The translations under genes were made by a program, and so were the position numbers. Below the pieces are notes generated by a model. The model was not told where the DNA came from and searched no databases. It saw only the letters and a program-made list of their open reading frames with translations. Below are positions 32,419 to 38,443 of a stretch of DNA of 38,443 bases, one piece after another; positions within the stretch are counted from its first letter, which is position 1; each line of letters starts with the position of its first letter. Source of the DNA: JBBEAM01 sp040882845 (lineage in GTDB: Bacteria > Pseudomonadota > Alphaproteobacteria > Kiloniellales > DSM-21159); the NCBI GenBank assembly GCA_040882845.1, contig JBBEAM010000014.1, forward strand, positions 1 to 38,443, written 5' to 3'.

Positions 32419-33357
32419 GTGTGGATCTACTTCGTGCGCCGTCTGTTTCTCGCGATCCTCGTGGTCGTGATCGCGGTGACGCTACTGAATGCGATGATCC
32501 ATGCGGTGCCGGGCGACCCTGCGGTGATCATCCTGGGGCCGCGCGCGACCCCGGAGCTGATCGCCGCCTTCCGCACCAGGATGGGCCTGGACGAGCCCTT
32601 CTACGTCCAGATGGTTACCTTCTTCGCAGAGCTGCTGCGCGGCAATATGGGCCAGGACGTCTTCACCGGGCGCCCGGTGGCGCGGATCGTCTTCGAGCAG
32701 TTGCCCTTCACCCTGATCCTGATTTTCGTCTCGATCCTCTGGGCCGCCGCAGTCGGCATCCCCCTGGGCTGCTATTCGGCGATCCGCCGCAATACCTTCA
32801 TCGACAAGGTGACCGGCGTGTTCTCCGTCGGCACCATCGCCATTCCCGCTTTCGTCATGGCGCTCTATGCACTGCTGATCTTTTCCGTCGAGCTGAAGTG
32901 GCTGCCGGCGGTGGGCGCGGGGGAGGGATTCTGGGACAGCGCCGAGCGGCTGATCCTTCCGGCCTTCGCCGTCGGCGTTTCCTGGGTCGGCTACATGGCG
33001 CGGATCGTGCGCGCCTCGATGCTGGAAGTCCTCGGGGAGAACCATGTGCGCATGGCCCGATCCTTCGGCATTCCCGAACGCAGGATCGTGTTTCGCTATG
33101 CGCTGCCGATCGCCATCCTGCCGACGATCACACTGCTCGGCGTCGGCGTTGCCTATCTGGTGTCCGCGGCGGTCTTCGCCGAGGTGATCTTCGCCCGGCC
33201 CGGCATCGGCTCCCTGATCGTCCAGGCCGTGGACTCGCGCAACTATCCCATTGTCATGGGCTGCGTGCTGATTACCACGGTGCTCTTCGTCGTCGCGACG
33301 ATGATCTCCGATCTGGTCAATGCACTGCTCGATCCGCGTGTGCGGGAGGGCTACTGA
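32419..33357 (+). CDS. ABC importer permease, DppB type
   Basis: This 312-residue inner-membrane protein of the binding-protein-dependent transport family starts with a GTG at 32419. It shows the typical N-terminus (YFVRRLFLAILVVVIAVTLL), five to six membrane segments and the EAA-loop region near residues 198-225 (EVLGENHVRMARSFGIPERR). The first permease of dipeptide/oligopeptide importers has this organisation. It pairs with the DppC-type permease encoded three bases downstream. There is no clear ribosome binding site for the GTG, so it may be translated by coupling. Confidence 0.9.
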   Translation: MWIYFVRRLFLAILVVVIAVTLLNAMIHAVPGDPAVIILGPRATPELIAAFRTRMGLDEPFYVQMVTFFAELLRGNMGQDVFTGRPVARIVFEQLPFTLILIFVSILWAAAVGIPLGCYSAIRRNTFIDKVTGVFSVGTIAIPAFVMALYALLIFSVELKWLPAVGAGEGFWDSAERLILPAFAVGVSWVGYMARIVRASMLEVLGENHVRMARSFGIPERRIVFRYALPIAILPTITLLGVGVAYLVSAAVFAEVIFARPGIGSLIVQAVDSRNYPIVMGCVLITTVLFVVATMISDLVNALLDPRVREGY

Positions 33358-33360
33358 GCA

Positions 33361-34248
33361 ATGAGCGTCGAAGCCCAGATCGGCTCCACGCCGAAGCCGG
33401 AGACCGGCGCCTTTCGCCAGCACCTCCGTCAGCTGTCCAAGAATCATCTCGGGATGCTCGGCCTGGTGCTGGTCCTGGCGATGGTGTTCAGCGCCGTTTT
33501 CGCCCACTGGATCGTGCCCTACGACCCTTATCAAATCTATACAGGGCCGCGCCTTGCGCCGCCCTCGACCGATCACTGGTTCGGCACGGACCACCTCGGC
33601 CGCGACATCTTCTCCCGGGTCATCGCCGGCGGACAGGTGGCGCTGCAGGTGGCCATCGCGACCCTGGCGGCGGCGCTCAGTCTCGGCATGATTCTTGGAC
33701 TGATCGCCGGCTACGGGCCGGAATGGCTGGATAACCTCCTGCTGCTGATCTTCGACGCCGTGCGCTCCTTTCCCGTGATCATCTTCGCGCTGGCGGTGGT
33801 GACCTTGATCGGCCCGAGCCTCTACACCGTGATTCTCGTCGTCGCCGTCACCTCGATCCCGATCTACGCGCGAATCGTGCGTACCCAGGCGCAGTCGCTG
33901 AAGCACAACGAATTCATCCTCGCCGAGCGGGCGATGGGCGCGGGGCCGCTGCGCATCCTCTCGGTGCACGTCCTGCCCAACGTGATCGGGCCGCTGTTGA
34001 TTCTGGCCTCCATGGACGTGCCCCTGGTGATTGCGGTCGAGGCGGGCTTGAGCTTCCTCGGCATGGGCGTGCGGCCGCCGACTCCCTCCTGGGGCACGAT
34101 ACTCAACGACGGCTACAACTACATCCGCAACTCGCCCTGGCCGGTGATCGCCGGCGGTATTCCTATCGTCATCGTGACCCTGGGCTTCACCTTTCTTGGC
34201 GAGGCGCTGCGCGACATCTTCGATCCCAAGCTGCGGCGGGATCTCTGA
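33361..34248 (+). CDS. ABC importer permease, DppC type
   Basis: This 295-residue membrane protein starts with an ATG at 33361, three bases after the upstream permease stop. It carries the DppC/OppC N-terminal cytoplasmic tail, the segment DHWFGTDHLGRDIFSRVIAGG near residue 72 that marks this subfamily, and an EAA-loop around LAERAMGAGPLRIL. It forms the transmembrane channel together with the DppB-type subunit. The C-terminus GEALRDIFDPKLRRDL is the family signature. It is followed by two ATPases. Confidence 0.92.
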   Translation: MSVEAQIGSTPKPETGAFRQHLRQLSKNHLGMLGLVLVLAMVFSAVFAHWIVPYDPYQIYTGPRLAPPSTDHWFGTDHLGRDIFSRVIAGGQVALQVAIATLAAALSLGMILGLIAGYGPEWLDNLLLLIFDAVRSFPVIIFALAVVTLIGPSLYTVILVVAVTSIPIYARIVRTQAQSLKHNEFILAERAMGAGPLRILSVHVLPNVIGPLLILASMDVPLVIAVEAGLSFLGMGVRPPTPSWGTILNDGYNYIRNSPWPVIAGGIPIVIVTLGFTFLGEALRDIFDPKLRRDL

Positions 34249-34250
34249 GC

Positions 34251-35252
34251 GTGGCGGCGGACAACGAAAACATCCTCGAGGTCAGGAACCTCTCGCTGGA
34301 CTTTGGCAGCCCGCGGGGCCGCGTGCATGCCCTGCGGCAGGTCGACCTGACGGTGCCCAAGGGCAGGATCGTCGGCGTCGTCGGGGAGAGCGGCTGCGGC
34401 AAATCCACTCTGGCCTACAGCATCATCCGCCTGCTGGCGCAGAACGCCGAAATCGTCGGTGGCGAGATCGTCTTCGAGGGGCAGAACATCCTGCCATTGT
34501 CGGAAACGGCGATGCGCGGCCTGCGCGGCCGGCGGATGTCGATGATCTTCCAGGATCCGATGACGGCGCTCAACCCAGTGCTGCCGGTCGAGCAGCAGAT
34601 GATCGAGATCCAATACCGCGACAGCATCTCGACCGGCGAGAAGCGCAAGCGCGCGGCGGCGATGCTCGGCAAGGTCGGGATTCCCGACCCGGAAAGCCGC
34701 CTCGACGCCTACCCGCACCAGTTCTCCGGCGGCATGCGACAGCGCATCTGCATTGCCATGGCGCTGCTGGTCGAACCGGCGCTGATCCTCGCCGACGAGC
34801 CGACCACCGCGCTGGACGCGACCCTCGAGGTGCAGATCATCAATCTGCTGAAGCGGCTGCAGGAAGACATCGGCTGTTCCATCCTCTTCGTCTCGCATCA
34901 CCTCGGCACCGTGGCCGAGCTCTGCGACGATGTGGTAGTAATGTACGCCGGCGAGGCGGTCGAAGTCGGCACGGTGCGCGATATCTTCCGCAATCCGAGC
35001 CACCCCTATACCCAGGCGCTGCTGGAGTGCGATCCCGGCCGGATCAAGCAGAAGACCCGTCATCTGCCGACCATCCCGGGCGAGCTTCCCAATCTGATCG
35101 ATCTGCCCGCCGGCTGCATCTTCCGCGACCGTTGCCCCCATGCCTGGGAGCGCTGTGCCGAAGAGCATCCGCCTGCCTACGAGGCCGGCGAGGGCCATTT
35201 CGCGCGCTGCCACCTGATCGAAGAGCCGGAGCGCGGGAGGGGGACGTCATGA
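34251..35252 (+). CDS. ABC importer ATPase, DppD type
   Basis: This is a 333-residue ATPase starting at the GTG at 34251, two bases after the upstream stop. Walker A is GESGCGKS (45-52), the signature FSGGMRQ (158-164) and Walker B LILADE (178-183). The C-terminal oligopeptide-transporter domain includes GCIFRDRCPHAWERC, a cysteine pattern seen in many DppD/OppD proteins. It energises the importer as a heterodimer with the next gene, with which it overlaps by four bases (ATGA). The reading frame on the opposite strand is a shadow. Confidence 0.93.
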   Translation: MAADNENILEVRNLSLDFGSPRGRVHALRQVDLTVPKGRIVGVVGESGCGKSTLAYSIIRLLAQNAEIVGGEIVFEGQNILPLSETAMRGLRGRRMSMIFQDPMTALNPVLPVEQQMIEIQYRDSISTGEKRKRAAAMLGKVGIPDPESRLDAYPHQFSGGMRQRICIAMALLVEPALILADEPTTALDATLEVQIINLLKRLQEDIGCSILFVSHHLGTVAELCDDVVVMYAGEAVEVGTVRDIFRNPSHPYTQALLECDPGRIKQKTRHLPTIPGELPNLIDLPAGCIFRDRCPHAWERCAEEHPPAYEAGEGHFARCHLIEEPERGRGTS

Positions 35253-36232
35253 GCCCGCTGTTGGAGGTCGAGGACCTGCGCGTTCGCTTCCGTAGCATGA
35301 CGTCGCTGCGCGCCCTGGCGACCCGCACGCCCGATCCTTTCATCGACGCGGTCTGCAAGGTTTCCTTCTCGGTCGGCGAGGGTGAGACTCTCGGCCTAGT
35401 CGGCGAGAGCGGTTCGGGCAAATCGACCATCGCCCGCAGCATTGTGGGCCTAGTCCCGGTGCACAGCGGTTCGGTGAAATTCGATGGTCAGGAGTTGACC
35501 GGACTCAGCCAGTCTGCCTACGGAAGTGTGCGGCGCGATCTGGCGATGATGTTTCAGGATCCGGTGGGCTCCTTGTCGCCGCGGCTGACGATCCGCTCGC
35601 TGATCACCGAACCCTTCAAGATTCATGGCCTGAAGGACCGCAACCTGGCCGCAGAATCGAAGCGGCTCTTGGAGATGGTCGGGCTCAACGAGGATTTCGG
35701 GCGGCGCTTCCCGCATCAGCTTTCGGGCGGCCAGGCGCGGCGCGTCGGCGTCGCCCGCGCCCTAGCGCTCGACCCCAAGATGATTATCGCCGACGAGCCG
35801 ACCGCCGGGCTCGACGTCTCGGTGCAGGGCGAGGTGCTCAACCTCCTGGCGCGGTTGCAGGGCGAGCTCGGCCTGTCGATCCTGATCATCACCCACAATC
35901 TCAACGTGGTGCGTCACATCACGGATCGCATGGCGATCATGTATCTCGGCCGCTTCGTCGAGCAGGGTCAGACCGAGGAGATTTTCCACCACCCGCAGCA
36001 TCCCTATACCGAAGCGCTGCTCTCCGCCAATCCGGAACCCGATCCCGATGCTGCCTTAAACCGGATCGAGATCAAGGGTGAGGTGCCGAGCCTGATGAGG
36101 CGGCCTTCCGGCTGCGAGTTCCACACCCGCTGCCTTTACGCCCAGGACATATGCCGTGAGATACCGCCCGGGGTAACGGAGCACCCCGCCAACCACTTCT
36201 TCACTTGCCACTTCCCGTTGCACGGCACCTGA
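35249..36232 (+). CDS. ABC importer ATPase, DppF type
   Basis: This 327-residue ATPase starts at the ATG overlapping the upstream stop. Walker A is GESGSGKS (52-59), the signature LSGGQARR (158-165) and Walker B MIIADE (178-183). In the signature the usual arginine-glutamine order is changed (LSGGQARR instead of LSGGQRQR), a modest oddity. The C-terminal oligo domain has GCEFHTRCLYAQDIC. It completes a five-gene importer with the binding protein and two permeases. The same frame is open far upstream through dppD, but that part is not a gene. Confidence 0.92.
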   Translation: MSPLLEVEDLRVRFRSMTSLRALATRTPDPFIDAVCKVSFSVGEGETLGLVGESGSGKSTIARSIVGLVPVHSGSVKFDGQELTGLSQSAYGSVRRDLAMMFQDPVGSLSPRLTIRSLITEPFKIHGLKDRNLAAESKRLLEMVGLNEDFGRRFPHQLSGGQARRVGVARALALDPKMIIADEPTAGLDVSVQGEVLNLLARLQGELGLSILIITHNLNVVRHITDRMAIMYLGRFVEQGQTEEIFHHPQHPYTEALLSANPEPDPDAALNRIEIKGEVPSLMRRPSGCEFHTRCLYAQDICREIPPGVTEHPANHFFTCHFPLHGT

Positions 36233-36261
36233 CGGCACTTCCCGGACGGTTTTGCTAACCT

Positions 36262-36620
36262 TTAGAGGAAGATGGTTGGTTCTCTCTGTAGTTCGGGATT
36301 GAGCGCCGGAATCGGGATGTAGCCGGCGAACAGCTTCTCCGATGCGAAGCCTTGCGCCGCCAGGCGGTCGCGCAGGGCCTCGAGCCACCAGCTGGCCCCA
36401 CCTGCCCAGTTGGCCAGGGTCGGGCGCCTGGCGGATGGTCCTGCAGACGCGGCAGCTGTACTTCGGACGGCGCATGCGCAGCACGCGCAGGCGGGCCGGA
36501 AGGTAGTCAGCATCTCGCTGACGGTCTCGCCGATCTCGTATACCGCGCAGCCACGCCTCGTGGTGCGCCTGCCTGAAGGGCTCACCGTCGCGTGCCCGGG
36601 GCCTTGGATCCTCCACCATC
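36262..36620 (-). pseudogene. IS66-family transposase remnant
   Basis: Two minus-strand frames together resemble the N-terminal half of IS66 transposases. One frame reads YEIGETVSEML, then, after a switch, the other reads LPARLRVLRMRRPKYSCRVC (the zinc-finger region), and the first resumes with RRPTLANWAGGASWWLEALR and KLFAGYIPIPALNPE, which corresponds to the region leading to the first catalytic Asp. About 35 residues expected between the Cys motif and TLANW are missing. There are at least two frameshifts and no full C-terminal domain, so it is a decayed fragment. It follows the ABC operon and precedes the integrase region. Confidence 0.65.
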
Positions 36621-36708
36621 TCGATCTCCTCTCCTGCGCAATGGAAAGGAGAACAGATCGGAACGACGGGCCTTACGCCAAGTCTGTGTTCCCGGAACGC
36701 TTACCGCA

Positions 36709-36877
36709 GTCCCTGTTGCCCAGAATCCAGTCCCTGATCCTGCGTTTTCGTTCCCTGATCCGTCGCGCAGGGATTCGGCAGAAAAAGCTCGATATAACAG
36801 CGCCTCACTCATGAGCAACTTGCCAATTTCGACCTGATTCCGCCGAAATACGCTGTAAATTCCCTGCATATCAGGGA
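36709..36877. repeat. Cluster of TCCCTG/CAGGGA palindromes
   Basis: TCCCTG or its complement CAGGGA occurs repeatedly (36709-36715 as GTCCCTG, 36731, 36752, 36768, 36861, 36872). Two form inverted pairs: TCCCTG-N10-CAGGGA at 36752-36773 and TCCCTGCATATCAGGGA at 36861-36877. Around it, 36233-37070 holds no convincing intact gene apart from the IS66 remnant. The motif could be a dispersed palindromic repeat or a binding region near the recombinase. No clear role can be assigned. Confidence 0.5.
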
Positions 36878-37071
36878 TTCGGGCCCAGAGACGGGTTCGC
36901 TCGGGACTAACTGCACTGCCACCTGATCGATCCGCTTTATCTATCAGTAACCTGCAAGACCTCGATGCCTGGGACGAGGGCACACGCGGAGACTATGCGA
37001 GGGGCCGTGAAGGGAGCTTTTCCGGGGTGAGGCGGAGGAGGTGTTGACGTGGTCCAACGTCACCCTCCGGC

Positions 37072-38286
37072 TTGCCTCCGACTCGCCAAGCTGGCCCCGC
37101 TTGGTGCGGGCGCTTCAAGCCGCGACCATCCGGGCGATATCCGACATCCGCAAGCGGAACGAGGGGGACGTCGTTGAAGCGCCCCCAGAGGCCGGGCTGG
37201 AGAGGCAGGCTGACATGCCGCTGCGTAGAGGAGTGGGCGAAGGAGAAATCCCGAACGAGCTGGGTACCCAAGACCGAGCACGAACACCGCGTTTGGATGG
37301 GCCATTTCATCGCGACCGTCGGTGACCGGCGGCTTGCCTCCTACACGAAGTCCGACGGACGCACCTTCAAGTCGATCCTCCTCAAGCTGCCGGCCAATTG
37401 GAACAAGTACGACGAGCTGAAGGCCCTTCCCGTTGACAAGGCCGCCGAGCGGGCGGAGGAGATCGGACTTGCTCCCATGAGCGAGAGCAACGTCAACAAG
37501 CTACTCGGCTTCGTATCGTCGTTCTGGACTTGGGCGGAGAACAACTACGACGACTCGCCGCCAAACCCCTTCAAGGGCTTGAAGATCAAGAGGCAGCGAA
37601 ATCCCCGAGCTGAGCGCGACCCGTTCACTGATGACGAGCTGCGCGCGATCTTCAGCGGCCCGATATACACCGGCTGCAAGTCAGTGCGGCAGTGGAAGGA
37701 GCCAGGCGACCTGGTGCCTCGCGACGCGGGAATATTCTGGGTGCCGCTCATCGGCTTGTTCAGCGGCGCTCGCCTGGGCGAGATCGTCCAGCTCTATACG
37801 TCCGACGTGCGGGAGGAAGGGGGCATCCGCTTCTTCGACATCAACGACGCCGGAGAAGACAAGCGGCTAAAGAACGGGAACGCGGCTAGGCAGATACCGC
37901 TGCACCCGACGCTGATCTTCCTTGGGCTGCTGGATCATGTGCAGCTACGCCGCGATGAGGGTCCGACGCGGTTCTTTCCCGATCTGCATATGGGCGAGGA
38001 TAGCTACTACTCGTCGCCGTTCTCTAAGCACTTCAGCCGGGTGCTTTCGGCGGCGGGGGTGAAGCGGCGAAAGAACGCCTTCCACAGTTTCCGCCACTCG
38101 TTCGAGGATGCATGCAGGAACTCCGGCATTAGCAAGGAGGTCATGGACGCCTTGCAGGGGCATGGAGAGCGGGGGAAGGCGGCGCGCTATGGGCGTGGCT
38201 ACATGTTGGAGACGCTCGCCGGGGCGATGGAGAGGCTTCACTACCGCAACCTGGACCTCTCGCACCTTTGCTGTGGGGCGGGGTAG
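37072..38286 (+). CDS. Tyrosine recombinase (phage-type integrase), N-terminus uncertain
   Basis: The frame is open from a TTG at 37072 for 404 residues. Convincing integrase sequence begins near residue 53 (EEWAKEKSRTSW). The first 50 residues are basic and low in integrase character and have no good ribosome binding site, so the start is probably wrong or the 5' end is damaged. The catalytic domain is complete: Arg234 (SGARLGE), a probable beta-hairpin Lys near 267, His338-x2-Arg341 (HSFRHSF), His364 (QGHG) and a catalytic Tyr, probably 373 (ARYGRGY). It performs site-specific recombination of an integrated element. No tRNA or attachment site was seen in the window. Confidence 0.78.
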   Translation: MPPTRQAGPAWCGRFKPRPSGRYPTSASGTRGTSLKRPQRPGWRGRLTCRCVEEWAKEKSRTSWVPKTEHEHRVWMGHFIATVGDRRLASYTKSDGRTFKSILLKLPANWNKYDELKALPVDKAAERAEEIGLAPMSESNVNKLLGFVSSFWTWAENNYDDSPPNPFKGLKIKRQRNPRAERDPFTDDELRAIFSGPIYTGCKSVRQWKEPGDLVPRDAGIFWVPLIGLFSGARLGEIVQLYTSDVREEGGIRFFDINDAGEDKRLKNGNAARQIPLHPTLIFLGLLDHVQLRRDEGPTRFFPDLHMGEDSYYSSPFSKHFSRVLSAAGVKRRKNAFHSFRHSFEDACRNSGISKEVMDALQGHGERGKAARYGRGYMLETLAGAMERLHYRNLDLSHLCCGAG

Positions 38287-38443
38287 TTTTCGGCAAAAAT
38301 TTTCGCGGAGGGTATCGCTGGGGTGCGGGGATCCGCTGCGAGATAAACGTCATCCCTTCTGCCCAATACTGGGATGTTTGGACCAAAGCGCCGTTTGGTT
38401 TCACCCAGTGGCAGCATCGCCCTCTAGGCGTCATGGTGCTGGG

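Noticed and set aside
32482..33969. Minus-strand open frame of about 495 codons opposite the two permeases
   Set aside because: Its translation is rich in His, Asp, Arg and Gly with no domain, the usual shadow of high-G+C membrane-protein genes.
34119..35213. Minus-strand open frame opposite the first ABC ATPase
   Set aside because: Low-complexity, no known motifs, antisense to a gene with full Walker motifs.
34196..35248. Long open frame upstream of and continuous with the second ABC ATPase, running through the first ATPase
   Set aside because: The codon pattern and Arg/Ala/Gly-rich translation are those of a shifted frame over dppD. The real ATPase begins at the ATGA overlap at 35249.
1..38443. 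CRISPR arrays, riboswitches, tRNA or rRNA genes
   Set aside because: No regularly spaced repeats, known aptamer-like conserved blocks or RNA gene sequences were recognised by eye.

Overview
The window looks like an accessory, catabolic stretch of an alphaproteobacterial chromosome. The reasons are moderately high G+C, Shine-Dalgarno-led genes, TRAP transporters, Rieske oxygenases and IS6/IS66-type insertion sequences; a Rhodospirillales-like host is a guess. No ribosomal RNA, tRNA, CRISPR array or replication origin was seen.

Layout: (1) 141-936 is an IS6-family insertion sequence whose transposase carries an in-frame amber codon. (2) 1187-2434 (-) is a Bcr/CflA-type MFS exporter. (3) Module A, 2795-15225, holds a TRAP transporter (dctPQM), a VanB-like reductase, an IclR regulator, an MmgE/PrpD protein, two SDR proteins (one lacking its catalytic lysine), a VOC metalloenzyme, an alpha/beta hydrolase, a VanA-like Rieske oxygenase and a PrpF-type isomerase. 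(4) Module B, 15481-26764, holds a NIPSNAP protein, a second VOC enzyme, a second VanB-like reductase, a fumarylacetoacetase-family hydrolase, a LysR regulator, an SDR, a Rieske ring-hydroxylating oxygenase alpha subunit, a second TRAP transporter and a quinone oxidoreductase. (5) 26840-27644 is a second IS6-family element with a frameshifted transposase. (6) 27651-36232 holds an XRE-type regulator divergent from a CocE/NonD hydrolase, followed by a five-gene oligopeptide-type ABC importer. (7) 36262-38286 holds an IS66 remnant, a cluster of TCCCTG palindromes and a tyrosine recombinase with an uncertain N-terminus.

How the genes may work together: modules A and B each combine an organic-acid importer, a Rieske oxygenase with a separately encoded FMN/2Fe-2S reductase, SDR dehydrogenase, VOC enzyme and a C-C or ester hydrolase or isomerase. 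This is the logic of a complete pathway for an aromatic or cyclic carboxylate, but the substrates cannot be read from sequence. In module A the same palindrome, AGAAnnnCGTTCY, occurs four times, once in front of each transcription unit and, where a promoter can be drawn, inside or overlapping it. I infer this is the operator of the IclR protein encoded in the middle. In region 6 an identical 12-mer, AGTGCGCAATTG, ends in the -35 box of two similarly built promoters, one for the hydrolase and one for the ABC importer. This suggests a single regulon controlled by the XRE protein. These two small regulons, and the active/inactive SDR pair, are the most interesting content.
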